Source of the DNA: Bifidobacterium ruminantium DSM 6489
GTDB lineage: Bacteria; Actinomycetota; Actinomycetes; Actinomycetales; Bifidobacteriaceae
NCBI RefSeq assembly: GCF_000770925.1
Contig: NZ_JDTK01000002.1
Coordinates: forward strand, 124,001-188,000
Length of the DNA stretch: 64,000 nucleotides
Direction: 5' to 3'
Both the position numbers and the translations under genes were made by a program. The notes beneath the pieces were generated by a model. The model saw nothing but the letters and a program-made list of their open reading frames with translations. It searched no databases and had not been told where the DNA came from. Positions 27,379 to 36,413 of the stretch are shown here, in pieces; the first letter of the stretch is position 1; every line of letters starts with the position of its first letter.

Positions 27379-29442
27379 ATGGCTGACTCACTTGCATCGC
27401 AGATCATCACTGCAATCGGTGGTCCTGAAAACGTTCGCAGTTTGACGCATTGCGCCACCCGACTGCGTTTCGAATTGGCGGATGCGTCCAAGGTGGACCA
27501 GAACGCCCTCGAACATATGAAGGGCGTGCTTGGCGCGGTTCCGCAGAGCGGTGACCGCTTCCAGGTCGTCATCGGTGGCGGTGTTGCTACTGTGTACGAA
27601 AACATCATGCATCTGCCCGAAATGGCCAACGTTGGCGGTGCCTCCGCGTCCGACGATGCTCAGAAGAGCAATGCTGATGTCAAGGCTGAAGCTCGTTCCA
27701 AGGCTCGGGGCAAGGTGGCTTGGCTGGACTCCTTCTTCGAGTATCTTGCCGATTCCTTCCGCCCGATTCTGGGTGTGCTGCTTGGCGCCTCCATTATCAT
27801 CGCCTTGGTCAACCTGCTCATCTCGCTGAACGTCATCCCGAATGACGAGGCCTCCGCGGGCTGGGTGTTCGTGAAGGCCATCTGGAAGGGCGTGTTCTAC
27901 TTCCTGCCGATCATGGTCGCCTATAACGCCTCCAAGAAGCTCAAGGTCGATCCGTGGCTGGGCGGCGCTATCATGGCCATCCTCATGACCCCGCAGTTCA
28001 CTGGTCTGATGGATGCCAAGACCACCTCGTGCGTGGAGAACGCCGCTTTGGGCACCAAGTCCTGCACGGCCAGCATCTTCGGTCTGCCGATGTCATTGAG
28101 CGACTACTCCGGCAATGTGTTTGTGCCGCTGCTTATGGCTGCCGTGCTTGCCCTCGTCTACCATGGACTGAAGAAGATTATCCCTGAAAGTGTCCAGCTG
28201 GTGTTCGTGCCGTTCTTCTGCATGATCATCGTCGGCGCTCTGACCGCCTTCATCATCGGCCCGATCGGCGTGTGGGTCGGCAACGGCCTCGGCGTCGGCC
28301 TGGCTTGGATGAACACCCATGCTCCGTTCATCTTCGCCATCATCATTCCGCTGCTGTATCCGTTCCTGGTGCCGCTCGGCCTGCATTGGCCGCTCAACGC
28401 CCTGATGCTGATGAACATCCAGACTCTCGGCTACGACTTCATCCAGGGCCCGATGGGTGTGTGGAACTTCGCCTGCTTCGGCGCCACCGCCGGTGTGCTC
28501 TTCCTCGCCGTGCGTGACAAGGACAAGGACATGCGCCAGACCGCTCTCGGCGCGCTTGCCGCCGGCCTGCTCGGTGGTGTTTCCGAACCGTCCCTGTACG
28601 GCATCCATCTGCGTTACAAGCTGGTCTACAAGCGCATGCTCGTGGGCTGCGGCCTCGGCGGCGTCGTCATCGCCGTCCTCGGCTGGCTCTTCCCGTCCGT
28701 CACCGCCGCCGGCCAGACCGTGCACGGCGTGACCACCACCGCCTTCGCCTTCACCTCGCTGCTGACCATCCCGGTCTTCAACCAGATGTGGGTGTACGCG
28801 GTGTCCATCGCGGTCTCCTTCATCACCTCCTTCCTCCTGATCATCACCTTCGATTACCGCACCCCGGAACAGAAGGCTGAAGTCCTGGCCCGCGCCGCCG
28901 CCGATCAGAAGGCCGCCGCTCCGGTCGCCGTCGCCACCGCGACCAAGATCGAAACCAAGACCGAAACCACTGCTCCGACCGCCACCTCCACCACCGTGGT
29001 GAACGCGCCGGTCGCCGGCCATGTGATCGCTCTGGACGAAACCGGCGATCCGGTGTTCGCCTCCCGCGCGCTCGGCGAGGGCGTCGGCATCCAGCCGACC
29101 GACAGCGAGGTCGTGGCCCCGGTCTCCGGTGTGCTGCAGACCGTCGCCGAAACCGGCCACGCCTTCGGCATCAAAACCGATGATGGCGTGGAGGTGCTCG
29201 TGCACGTCGGCATCGACACCGTGAAGATGAACGGCGAGGGCTTTGCCGTCAAGGTCAAGGCCAATGATCGCGTGAATGCGGGAGATCCGCTGGTTTCCGT
29301 CGACTTTGCTAAAGTGAAGGAAGCTGGATACAGCACCACCACGCTGATGACGGTGCTCAACACCGCCGCCCTCGCCTCCGTCACGCCGAAGACCGGCATC
29401 GACGTCAAGGCAGGGGATGAGGTGATCGACATCCAGCGCTAA
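27379..29442 (+). CDS. PTS transporter subunit EIIBCA (glucose/beta-glucoside family)
   Basis: A 687-residue sugar permease that imports and phosphorylates its substrate using phosphoenolpyruvate. EIIB spans about residues 1-85 with the phospho-Cys in SLTHCATRLRF. The membrane EIIC spans about 115-490, including GLHWPLNALMLMN and GGVSEPSLYGIHLRYK. An Ala/Thr-rich linker leads to EIIA at 530-687 with the phospho-His in VLVHVGIDTVKMNGEGF. Domain order BCA and the LicT-type regulator downstream place it in the glucose/sucrose/beta-glucoside group. The substrate cannot be read from sequence. The linked regulator starts 29 nt after its stop. Confidence 0.93.
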   Translation: MADSLASQIITAIGGPENVRSLTHCATRLRFELADASKVDQNALEHMKGVLGAVPQSGDRFQVVIGGGVATVYENIMHLPEMANVGGASASDDAQKSNADVKAEARSKARGKVAWLDSFFEYLADSFRPILGVLLGASIIIALVNLLISLNVIPNDEASAGWVFVKAIWKGVFYFLPIMVAYNASKKLKVDPWLGGAIMAILMTPQFTGLMDAKTTSCVENAALGTKSCTASIFGLPMSLSDYSGNVFVPLLMAAVLALVYHGLKKIIPESVQLVFVPFFCMIIVGALTAFIIGPIGVWVGNGLGVGLAWMNTHAPFIFAIIIPLLYPFLVPLGLHWPLNALMLMNIQTLGYDFIQGPMGVWNFACFGATAGVLFLAVRDKDKDMRQTALGALAAGLLGGVSEPSLYGIHLRYKLVYKRMLVGCGLGGVVIAVLGWLFPSVTAAGQTVHGVTTTAFAFTSLLTIPVFNQMWVYAVSIAVSFITSFLLIITFDYRTPEQKAEVLARAAADQKAAAPVAVATATKIETKTETTAPTATSTTVVNAPVAGHVIALDETGDPVFASRALGEGVGIQPTDSEVVAPVSGVLQTVAETGHAFGIKTDDGVEVLVHVGIDTVKMNGEGFAVKVKANDRVNAGDPLVSVDFAKVKEAGYSTTTLMTVLNTAALASVTPKTGIDVKAGDEVIDIQR

Positions 29443-29471
29443 CTATCACACAGAGGCGAAAAGGGGTCGAC

Positions 29472-30323
29472 GTGGACGTTCTTCGCGTGTTCAACAACAA
29501 TGTCGTGCTGGCCAGGGATGGCAACCGCGAGGTGATCCTCACGGGCCGTGGCATCGGCTTCCAAGCCAAGCCCGGCCAGCACGTGGATGACGCGAAGATC
29601 GTCCGTCGATTCGTCCCCGTCGACGGTAAGGATCCCGACCACATGGCTCAACAGGTGGCCGGGATTCCTCCCGAAATCATCAGACTCGTCACGGACGCCA
29701 TGAACCGGACGGGGCTGAAAGAACAGGCCGACGACAAGCCATCCCTGGTCATGGCGCTCGCCGACCATCTCTGCGGCGCGATCCAACGCGCGCAGAAAAA
29801 ACAATCCATCGAATATCCGCTTGAAGCGGAAGTGAGATCGCTCTATCCCGACGAATACGCCAAAGGCCTGGCGCTGGTCGACGCGATGAACACCTATCTG
29901 GGCGGAGCCCTGCCCCGCAGCGAAGCGGTGGCGTTCGCATTACACCTAGTCAATGCGGGATTCTCAGGCGGCGACATGTCCGCCACGTACGCCATGACCG
30001 GCGTCATCCAGCAGATGATCGCCGTCATCGAAAGCACATACGATATCAAACTTGAGCAGGATGGCGTCAATGTGGCGCGGTTCATCACGCATCTGCGCTA
30101 CCTGTTCGTACGCATCCACCAGCACAAGCAGCTCGACGACGAGCCGCAGCCAATCATCGATTCCATCAAAACTTCGTATCCGCGCGCGTACCAGTGCGCG
30201 AAGCAGCTTGCGATGGTGGTGCAGATGAGATTGAACGTCGGCCTTACGGAATCGGAAACCGCCTATCTCGCGTTGCATGTGTCACGCGTCGCGGAGAAGG
30301 CCGGGGAGCCGCAATCGAAATAA
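29472..30323 (+). CDS. BglG/LicT-family transcriptional antiterminator
   Basis: A 283-residue RNA-binding regulator. The N-terminal CAT domain (about 1-56) reads LRVFNNNVVLARDGN and VILTGRGIGFQAKPGQ. PRD1 (about 65-170) and PRD2 (171-283) follow, with conserved PRD histidines in ALADHLCGAI, FALHLVNAGF, FITHLRYLFVRIHQ and LALHVSRV. It probably binds the leader upstream of the PTS gene and prevents termination when PTS phosphorylation of the PRDs signals substrate. GTG start preceded by AAGGGG. Same operon as the PTS gene. Confidence 0.94.
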   Translation: MDVLRVFNNNVVLARDGNREVILTGRGIGFQAKPGQHVDDAKIVRRFVPVDGKDPDHMAQQVAGIPPEIIRLVTDAMNRTGLKEQADDKPSLVMALADHLCGAIQRAQKKQSIEYPLEAEVRSLYPDEYAKGLALVDAMNTYLGGALPRSEAVAFALHLVNAGFSGGDMSATYAMTGVIQQMIAVIESTYDIKLEQDGVNVARFITHLRYLFVRIHQHKQLDDEPQPIIDSIKTSYPRAYQCAKQLAMVVQMRLNVGLTESETAYLALHVSRVAEKAGEPQSK

Positions 30324-30467
30324 CCGTGTCATGCGATTGCACGGATATGCATGATTCGCACAATTACTCGTATATTTCTATTTTCAAAACGACGGATATT
30401 GTGATGGACGTTCCGTGAATCGCGCGCGATTAAATAATAAGTATCCTACGTGCGATTCCGGCAGCGG

Positions 30468-31592
30468 CTACCGCTGCTCGGCGACGCGTTCCAGCGCGCT
30501 CGGCTCCGCGGGCGTCTCCGGCACGCGTACGGTCAGTGCCTTGCGCTCCACAGTGAAGCGGATGTGCTTCGTTTCGGGGAGCATGTCGCCGTCCACTTGC
30601 GCCAGGACCGGCTTCTCCAATTTGATTTCCGCGCTGACGCCCTGCATCTGGTCGACGGTGGAATTCGTGGACAGCGGGCTCTGCTGGGCCTTGCCGGTGA
30701 TGGTCTGGTGCAGCACGTCGCCGAACAGATTGCACCAGCCGAGGAGACCGCCGGAGGTGTCGATGACCTCGTAATCGAGCAGGCCGTCATCGTACGAGGC
30801 GTCGGGCATCAGCGAGAACACGGGGATCTGCCCGCAATTGCCCGCCATGAATGTGCGGAAGACGAGCCCATGCGTGGTATGCGTGCTGCCGTCGGCCTTG
30901 GTGATGGTGACGTCGCCCTTGTATTTCGGCGCGAACAGGTTCTTCGCACCCGACACGAAATAGGCCAGCCAGCTGATGTTCTTCTTCAATTCCGGATCGG
31001 TGTCCTCGATCATCACCGCGTCGAAGCCGATACCCGCGATGATAAGGAACGCGTGGCCATGGTCGGTGGTCTTGTCGTCCAGCAGGGTGAGGCGGCCCAC
31101 ATCCACCTGACGCGAGCCGTGCGAGGTCGCCACGGTAAGCGCCGCGTCGATGTCGTCCACGGGAATGCCCATATTCCGAGCGAACAGATTGCCGGTGCCG
31201 ATCGGCACGATGCCCAATGCGTGCCCCGTTCCGGACAGCGCGCTTGCCACGGTGCGCACCGTGCCGTCCCCACCGACCGCCACCACGACGTCGGCGCCAT
31301 GGTCCAAGGCCTCCAAAGCGCAGGCGCGTCCGTCCTTGTCGAGCTGGGTCTCGATGAACTCCACCTGGGTGAGATGCTTCGCCTCGCAGAATTCCCTGAT
31401 GTGCTCCTTGCGCTGTTTCGCCTGCGGCTTGGAAGGATTGACGATGAACGCGTAATGCACTTGGTCGTCGTCGCGTTTGTCGAGTTTCTCGGCGAGCGAG
31501 CGGTGCTTGTAGGCCCGGTATCCGAAGAACGCGGCCGTGCCTACGGCGATCACGGCGACGGCGATGATGAGAACGATAAGTGGCATAGGCAT
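30468..31592 (-). CDS. Diacylglycerol kinase family lipid kinase
   Basis: A 374-residue protein with an N-terminal membrane segment (residues about 5-25) and a DAGK catalytic domain with VAVGGDGTVRTVASAL and GIVPIGTGNLFARNMGIP. A C-terminal beta-sandwich domain ends VERKALTVRVPETP. Relatives (YegS/BmrU/DgkB) phosphorylate diacylglycerol or related lipids; the true substrate is uncertain. The N-terminal anchor is an actinobacterial feature. TAGACA (minus strand) ends 8 nt before the ATG at 31592, again suggesting a leaderless start. Confidence 0.9.
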   Translation of the reverse strand: MPMPLIVLIIAVAVIAVGTAAFFGYRAYKHRSLAEKLDKRDDDQVHYAFIVNPSKPQAKQRKEHIREFCEAKHLTQVEFIETQLDKDGRACALEALDHGADVVVAVGGDGTVRTVASALSGTGHALGIVPIGTGNLFARNMGIPVDDIDAALTVATSHGSRQVDVGRLTLLDDKTTDHGHAFLIIAGIGFDAVMIEDTDPELKKNISWLAYFVSGAKNLFAPKYKGDVTITKADGSTHTTHGLVFRTFMAGNCGQIPVFSLMPDASYDDGLLDYEVIDTSGGLLGWCNLFGDVLHQTITGKAQQSPLSTNSTVDQMQGVSAEIKLEKPVLAQVDGDMLPETKHIRFTVERKALTVRVPETPAEPSALERVAEQR

Positions 31593-31720
31593 ATACCTAT
31601 TGTCTACTGGGCCTTCGAAAAAGGCGAATTTGACATGCCGAATTTCGACGATTCCCGCGCACGCGTCTAAAAATGAGAACGGTTGCGTCGGTGTCTGCTT
31701 TCGGCACTAGGCTGAGAACC

Positions 31721-33007
31721 ATGCTTGATATTCAATTCATTCGTGAACATGCTGACGTTGTCAAGGAATCCCAGCGTAAGCGTGGCGAATCGGTCGAACT
31801 TGTCGACGAGGTGCTGCGCTCCGACGAGGTTCGCCGCTCCTCTCTGAAGGAATTTGAAGCCGCTCGCGCGCGGCAGAAGGAGATCGGCAAGAAGGTCGCC
31901 GCCGCCCCCGCGGACGAGAAGGCCAAGCTGATCGCCGCCACCAAGGAGCTGTCTCAGAAGGTCTCCGAATACAAGGCCGCCGCCGATGCTGCAGCCGAAG
32001 AATACACCACCGCCATGTGGAAGCTGTCCAACATCGTCGAGCCGGAGGCTCCGGAAGGCGGCGAGGATGATTACGTCGTCGTCAAGAAGGTCGGCCAGAT
32101 CCGCGACTTTGCGGCCGAAGGCTTCGAGCCGAAGGATCATCTGACTCTCGGCCGTGGCGTCGCCGGCATCGATATGGAGCGCGGCGTGAAGGTCGGCGGC
32201 TCCCGCTTCTACTTCCTGCGCGGCCAGGTGGCCCGTATGCAGATCGCCATGCTGACCATGGCCGTCGATCAGGCCGAGGAGCACGGCTTCACGCTGGCCA
32301 TCACCCCGACGCTGGTGCGTCCGGAAGTGATGCGCGGCACCGGCTTCCTCAACTCCCATGCGGACGAGATCTACCGCCTGCGCGAGCCCGACGACCAGTA
32401 TCTGGTCGGCACCTCCGAAGTGGCGCTCGCCGGCATGCACGAGAACGAGATCCTGAACCTTGAGAACGGCCCGCTGCGCTACTGCGGCTGGAGCTCCTGC
32501 TACCGCCGCGAGGCCGGCGCCGCGGGCAAGGACACCTCCGGCATCATCCGCGTGCACCAGTTCGATAAGGTTGAGATGTTCGTCTACGCTAAGCAGGAGG
32601 ACTCCTACAAGGAGCACGAGCACCTGCTGGCCATGGAGCAGGAGATGCTCGGCAAGGTCGAGGTGCCGTACCGCATCATCGATACCGCCGCCGGCGATCT
32701 GGGCTCCTCCGCCGCCCGTAAATTCGATTGTGAGGCTTGGGTGCCGACCCAGGGCCGCTACCGTGAGCTGACCTCCACCTCCAACTGCACCGAATACCAG
32801 GCTCGTCGCCTGAACATCCGCGAACGCATGGAGGACGGCAGCACCCGCGCCGTCTCCACGCTGAACGGCACGCTGGCCACCACCCGTTGGCTGGTCGCCA
32901 TCCTTGAGAATCACCAGCACAAGGACGGCTCCATCGAGATTCCGAAGGCCATGCGTCCGTACATGGGCGGCAAGGAAGTCATCGAGCCCACTAAATGGGA
33001 GGCCTGA
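31721..33007 (+). CDS. serS: Seryl-tRNA synthetase
   Basis: Charges tRNA-Ser and tRNA-Sec with serine. The 428-residue protein begins with the coiled-coil arm (MLDIQFIREHADVVKESQRK) and has class II motifs 2 (CYRREAGAAGKDTSGIIRVHQF) and 3 (NGTLATTRWLVAILENHQ). TAGGCT at 31708-31713 ends 7 nt before ATG 31721, with TTGCGT at 31683-31688 as a candidate -35 and no SD: a good leaderless promoter candidate. A tRNA-Ser gene lies about 200 bp downstream beyond a terminator. Confidence 0.97.
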   Translation: MLDIQFIREHADVVKESQRKRGESVELVDEVLRSDEVRRSSLKEFEAARARQKEIGKKVAAAPADEKAKLIAATKELSQKVSEYKAAADAAAEEYTTAMWKLSNIVEPEAPEGGEDDYVVVKKVGQIRDFAAEGFEPKDHLTLGRGVAGIDMERGVKVGGSRFYFLRGQVARMQIAMLTMAVDQAEEHGFTLAITPTLVRPEVMRGTGFLNSHADEIYRLREPDDQYLVGTSEVALAGMHENEILNLENGPLRYCGWSSCYRREAGAAGKDTSGIIRVHQFDKVEMFVYAKQEDSYKEHEHLLAMEQEMLGKVEVPYRIIDTAAGDLGSSAARKFDCEAWVPTQGRYRELTSTSNCTEYQARRLNIRERMEDGSTRAVSTLNGTLATTRWLVAILENHQHKDGSIEIPKAMRPYMGGKEVIEPTKWEA

Positions 33008-33091
33008 TTTCATCAGGCTTCGCCAGGTCTGTGCGCGGTGCGTTACGCTTGCGCTACGCACCGGCCATGTCCGGCATCCGATGTGAATCCG

Positions 33092-33131
33092 TGAAAAGCG
33101 GCGTCGGCACCTGTGCCACGCCGCTTTTCTT
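33092..33131 (+). terminator. Rho-independent terminator after serS
   Basis: GAAAAGCGGCG pairs with CGCCGCTTTTC, with inner GGCAC/GTGCC, followed by T-rich sequence. Confidence 0.9.
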
Positions 33132-33145
33132 ATCGCTGTGATATA

Positions 33146-33175
33146 TTGACGTTCCGTACACGTGGTTTCGATATG
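33146..33175 (+). promoter_or_regulatory. Promoter candidate of tRNA-Ser(UGA)
   Basis: TTGACG at 33146-33151 and GATATG at 33170-33175 are separated by 18 bp and lie about 28 bp before the mature tRNA 5' end. Confidence 0.55.
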
Positions 33176-33202
33176 GTTTCGGCTTCGCGTGCAAAGTACT
33201 AA

Positions 33203-33287
33203 GGACAGATGTCTGAGCGGTCTAAAGAGACGGTCTTGAAAACCGTTGAAGGGCAACCTTCCGCGAGTTCGAATCTCGCTCTGTCCG
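33203..33287 (+). tRNA. tRNA-Ser (anticodon UGA)
   Basis: Type II tRNA with acceptor GGACAGA/TCTGTCC. The anticodon stem ACGGT/ACCGT encloses anticodon TGA, followed by a long variable arm and the T arm GTTCGAATC. The 3' CCA is not encoded. It reads UCA/UCG-type serine codons and lies just downstream of serS. Confidence 0.95.
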
Positions 33288-33293
33288 CCGTGT

Positions 33294-33328
33294 GGGGCTT
33301 ATCGGTTTCATACCGATAAGCCCTTTTT
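33294..33328 (+). terminator. Terminator of tRNA-Ser(UGA)
   Basis: GGGCTTATCGGT pairs perfectly with ACCGATAAGCCC and is followed by TTTTT. Confidence 0.94.
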
Positions 33329-33390
33329 CATGCCTGCCTTACGGTCGCGCAACGGGATGTTCGGTAACGCGCCATTAATGTTCTCAAGCC

Positions 33391-33403
33391 GTTTCTTTAC
33401 TGT
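33391..33403 (+). promoter_or_regulatory. Candidate shared operator upstream of the APH-family kinase gene
   Basis: GTTTCTTTACTGT here matches GTTTCTCTACTGT at 36335-36347 upstream of the class III PLP enzyme gene at 12 of 13 positions. It also overlaps ACTGT-(6)-ACAGT, an inverted repeat (33399-33414). It could be a binding site of the nearby GntR/UTRA regulator. This is inference. Confidence 0.35.
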
Positions 33404-33511
33404 CGCGTAACAGTGCGGTGGCGATTGTAACGCTCGATTCCGGCACAATCTTGGGTATCGCAACGGATGTATATCCGAATCCCAGGAACCCCAGCATGAA
33501 TCGAGGCCATC

Positions 33512-34582
33512 ATGACACAGCAGATCACTAGCCTGCTCGATGACACTTCGCAGGGGGTCAGTCTTGACACCTTCAGCGGTCTGACGAAAGGATGCCCGGC
33601 ACCGTTCTGGCTGTTCCAAGGCGTGTGTGCCGCTTGGGGCATCGACCACTCCCGCGCCCAGCTCAACCTCATCACGGTATCGGAGAACGCCACGTTCCTG
33701 CTGCTGCTCGACGGCGAGCCGCAAGGCGTGGTGCGCGTCTCCCAACCGGGGTATGTGGGCGGTCCGGAAGCGGTCGCGTCGGAGATCAGCTGGCTCAACG
33801 CCCTGCATGACATCGACGGCATCAGCCTGATCAACCCCGTGCCGACCATCCGTGGCACGTTCGTGACGAAGATCAACGATTTGAACGGCATCGGCTGGAC
33901 CGTCATCTCCACCAAATTCGTGGAGGGTACCGTGCTGGAGGACCTCGACAATCCGGCGCCATACTACGAGACCATCGGCGAATGGGCCGCGAAATTCCAT
34001 GAGCAGTCCAGAACATGGACCAAGCCGTACGGCTTCACCCGCTTCAACTGGGATCTGTCGAACATGGTCGGTCCCGCGCCGCGTTGGGGACGTTGGGAGA
34101 ACGCCGATCTGAGCGACGAGGAACGGCATCTGTGCGAGACGGCCCTATGGAAGGCGATGGACGTGGTGATGAAGGTGCCGCGCACCACCGAGACATGGGG
34201 GCTGATCCACGCCGATCTGAGGCCGTCGAATGTCATCCGCGGCGACGACGGCAAGCTGACCATCATCGATTTCGACGACGCTGGCTACAGCTGGTACCTC
34301 TACGACTACGCCTCGTCGTTGAGCTTCATCGAACACGAGCCGTACGCGCCCGACCTGGCCAAGGCCTGGGTCAAAGGATACCAAAGCGTGGCCGGAGCGT
34401 TCACCGACGAGCAGCTGCACATCATGTCGGCATTGTCCATGATCCGACGTCTGCAGATGCTTGGCTGGACCACAAGCCACCGCGAGGACGCGCTTCCCGA
34501 CGGTCTGGCCGCGCAGCAGGCTCCCGGCAGCGTGATGTGCGCCAAAAGGTATCTCGACGATCCGCTTTGGCTGCTGCACTGA
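33512..34582 (+). CDS. APH-family small-molecule kinase
   Basis: A 356-residue phosphotransferase of the aminoglycoside/choline/hydroxylysine kinase fold. The catalytic loop HADLRPSNVIRGDDGKL and metal-binding IIDFDDAGYSWYLYDYASSL are intact, and EWAAKFHEQSRTW is the family-typical helix before them. It is unlikely to be a resistance enzyme in this setting. The next genes are an ethanolamine-type permease and a class III PLP enzyme, so an amino-alcohol (ethanolamine or hydroxylysine type) is a plausible substrate. That is inference from context. The ATG follows GAGGCC, a weak ribosome-binding site. Confidence 0.85.
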   Translation: MTQQITSLLDDTSQGVSLDTFSGLTKGCPAPFWLFQGVCAAWGIDHSRAQLNLITVSENATFLLLLDGEPQGVVRVSQPGYVGGPEAVASEISWLNALHDIDGISLINPVPTIRGTFVTKINDLNGIGWTVISTKFVEGTVLEDLDNPAPYYETIGEWAAKFHEQSRTWTKPYGFTRFNWDLSNMVGPAPRWGRWENADLSDEERHLCETALWKAMDVVMKVPRTTETWGLIHADLRPSNVIRGDDGKLTIIDFDDAGYSWYLYDYASSLSFIEHEPYAPDLAKAWVKGYQSVAGAFTDEQLHIMSALSMIRRLQMLGWTTSHREDALPDGLAAQQAPGSVMCAKRYLDDPLWLLH

Positions 34583-34694
34583 CGCCATCGTGAGGCGCGT
34601 ATCGACTTCATAACTGAACAACCAACCACAACACAACATGAATGAGGAATCAATGGCATCATTCGCCGAATGACAAGAGAGGAAGGCGATCACC

Positions 34695-36188
34695 ATGACG
34701 GCATCAACCGTTTCAAGCGGCTCCATAGGCAGCGTTACCTACGTCGCGACCGACAAGGACTACTTCAAAAAGCGACAGCTCAAACGCACTGCGGGGGCGT
34801 TCGGCCTCTGGGCCATCGGCATCTCGGCCGTGGTCTCCGGAGACTTCTCCGGATGGAACGGAGGCATAGCCCAAGCCGGATGGGCAGGCATGCTCATCGC
34901 GGCCATCGTGGTCTATCTCATGTATGTGCTCATGCTGAACTCCATCAGCGAAATGGCGTCGGCCATGCCGCACACCGGTGGTGCATACTCGTTCGCGCGT
35001 GCCGCCATGGGGCCGTGGGGCGGCTTCTTCACCGGTCTGGCCGAAACCATCGAATATGTGATGACGGCGGCCACCATCGTCTACTTCTCATCGGCGTACG
35101 CCGACGCCATCCTGTCCGATCTGACTGGCTACTCGCTTGACGACCATGGTCTGCGATGGGTCTGGTGGCTTGCCCTGTACGCGATTTTCGTCGTGGTCAA
35201 TTGGCTCGGCGCCGAAACCTCGTTCCGCTTCGCCGAAGTGGTTTCGATCGCGGCGCTCACCATCGTGGCCATGTTCGGCATCGGCACCTTCATCGCCGGC
35301 AAAGCCGATTTCTCCACGTTGCTGAACATTCCCGCGACGGACGGCAACTCCGCGTTCCTGCCGTTCGGTCCGGGCGCCATCTTCTACGCCATGCCGTTCG
35401 CGATGTGGCTGTTTCTCGGCATCGAGCAGCTGCCGTTGGCCGCCGAGGAGGTGCGCGACCCGGAGAGGAACATTCCCAAGTCCTCCCGCCTGTGCATCTT
35501 CACGCTTGGTCTGTCCGCGCTGATCATCGTGTTCCTGAACCCGGCCGTGGTCGGCTCCAAGGCGCTCGCCGGCTCCGATGAACCGCTGCTTGACGGCTAC
35601 CGTGCGATTCTGCCGGGCAATCTCGCCGCGGTGCTGTCCGCCTTCGCGCTCATCGGCCTGCTGGCCTCCATCCAAGGCATCATGTTCGCCTACGGGCGCA
35701 ACCTGTATTCGCTGTCCCGCGCTGGCTACTATCCGGCGTTCCTGTCGCTGACCGGCAAGAAGAAGACGCCGTACTGGGGACTGATCGTGGGCGCCTTCAT
35801 CGGTTTCGCGGCCCTGTTCATCATCGCCTACGGCGGTTCCGGCGCAGGCTCCGTGGTGCTGAACATCGCCGTCTGGGGCGCCGTGCTGGCCTATCTGCTG
35901 CAGATGGTCTCCTACGTATTGCTCAAGAAGAAGATGCCGGACATCGAAAGGCCTTTCGTCAGCCGCTTCGGTGTGCCGGGCGCGGTGATCGCCGGCCTGC
36001 TGGCCTTCTGCATCTTCGTGGCCGTGCTGCTCAATCCCGACTACCGGTTGGCCGTCTACGCCATGGTGGCCATCTACATCCTCGCCACCATCTTCTTCGC
36101 GGTCTACGGCCGCAAGCACCTGGTGCTGTCCCCCGAAGAGGAGTTCGCGGCATCCGGAGGCAAGGCGGAGTACAGAACTGAAGACTAG
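34695..36188 (+). CDS. APC-family amino acid/ethanolamine-type permease
   Basis: A 497-residue transporter with about 12 hydrophobic segments. The N-terminus DYFKKRQLKRTAGAFGLWAI and AVVSGDFSGWNGGIAQAGW closely resemble ethanolamine permeases (Eat type) of the APC superfamily. The following MPHTGGAYSFARAAMGPWGG is a general APC motif. It lies 112 nt after the kinase gene in the same direction and ends at a strong terminator, so kinase and permease probably share a transcript. AGAGAGGAAGG precedes the ATG. Specificity for ethanolamine rather than another amine is unproven. Confidence 0.87.
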   Translation: MTASTVSSGSIGSVTYVATDKDYFKKRQLKRTAGAFGLWAIGISAVVSGDFSGWNGGIAQAGWAGMLIAAIVVYLMYVLMLNSISEMASAMPHTGGAYSFARAAMGPWGGFFTGLAETIEYVMTAATIVYFSSAYADAILSDLTGYSLDDHGLRWVWWLALYAIFVVVNWLGAETSFRFAEVVSIAALTIVAMFGIGTFIAGKADFSTLLNIPATDGNSAFLPFGPGAIFYAMPFAMWLFLGIEQLPLAAEEVRDPERNIPKSSRLCIFTLGLSALIIVFLNPAVVGSKALAGSDEPLLDGYRAILPGNLAAVLSAFALIGLLASIQGIMFAYGRNLYSLSRAGYYPAFLSLTGKKKTPYWGLIVGAFIGFAALFIIAYGGSGAGSVVLNIAVWGAVLAYLLQMVSYVLLKKKMPDIERPFVSRFGVPGAVIAGLLAFCIFVAVLLNPDYRLAVYAMVAIYILATIFFAVYGRKHLVLSPEEEFAASGGKAEYRTED

Positions 36189-36208
36189 GCGTTATAGCCG
36201 CATACGGA

Positions 36209-36263
36209 AAGCGCCGGGGCACATCCCATCGTTGCAGGTGGGATGCGCCCCGGCGCTTTTTTC
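36209..36263 (+). terminator. Rho-independent terminator after the permease gene
   Basis: AAAGCGCCGGGGC pairs perfectly with GCCCCGGCGCTTT, with an inner ATCCCA/TGGGAT stem, and TTTTTT follows. Confidence 0.95.
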
Positions 36264-36296
36264 GTCGATGTAAACGTCGATGAAGACATCTCAAAT

Positions 36297-36347
36297 GGTC
36301 AACCAAATCGACAAAAAACAATGGAAATGGTTTGTTTCTCTACTGTA
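36297..36347 (+). promoter_or_regulatory. Candidate operator region of the class III PLP enzyme gene
   Basis: TGGT-CA-ACCA (36297-36306) is a short palindrome, and GTTTCTCTACTGT (36335-36347) repeats the 13-mer found upstream of the kinase gene. The downstream GntR/UTRA protein is a candidate binder. Confidence 0.35.
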
Positions 36348-36413
36348 TCGAGGCGCTCAACAAAGCCGCGCTACCGTTTGGGTAACGTCAAGGAGCCAAC
36401 GAAAGAAGGAATC

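Noticed and set aside
31593-31720. T-box leader for serS (and for lysS at 47052-47146).
   Set aside because: No T-box sequence or specifier hairpin was seen. The start codon sits next to a -10-like element, leaving no room for a leader.
33512-34582. Aminoglycoside resistance gene.
   Set aside because: The fold is shared by many metabolic kinases, and the context is a permease, PLP enzyme and GntR regulator with no mobile element, so a metabolic role is more likely.
34639-34674. An 11-codon frame (MNEESMASFAE) before the permease as a leader peptide.
   Set aside because: No attenuator hairpin or regulatory codon run accompanies it, and AGAGAGGAAGG directly serves the permease start.
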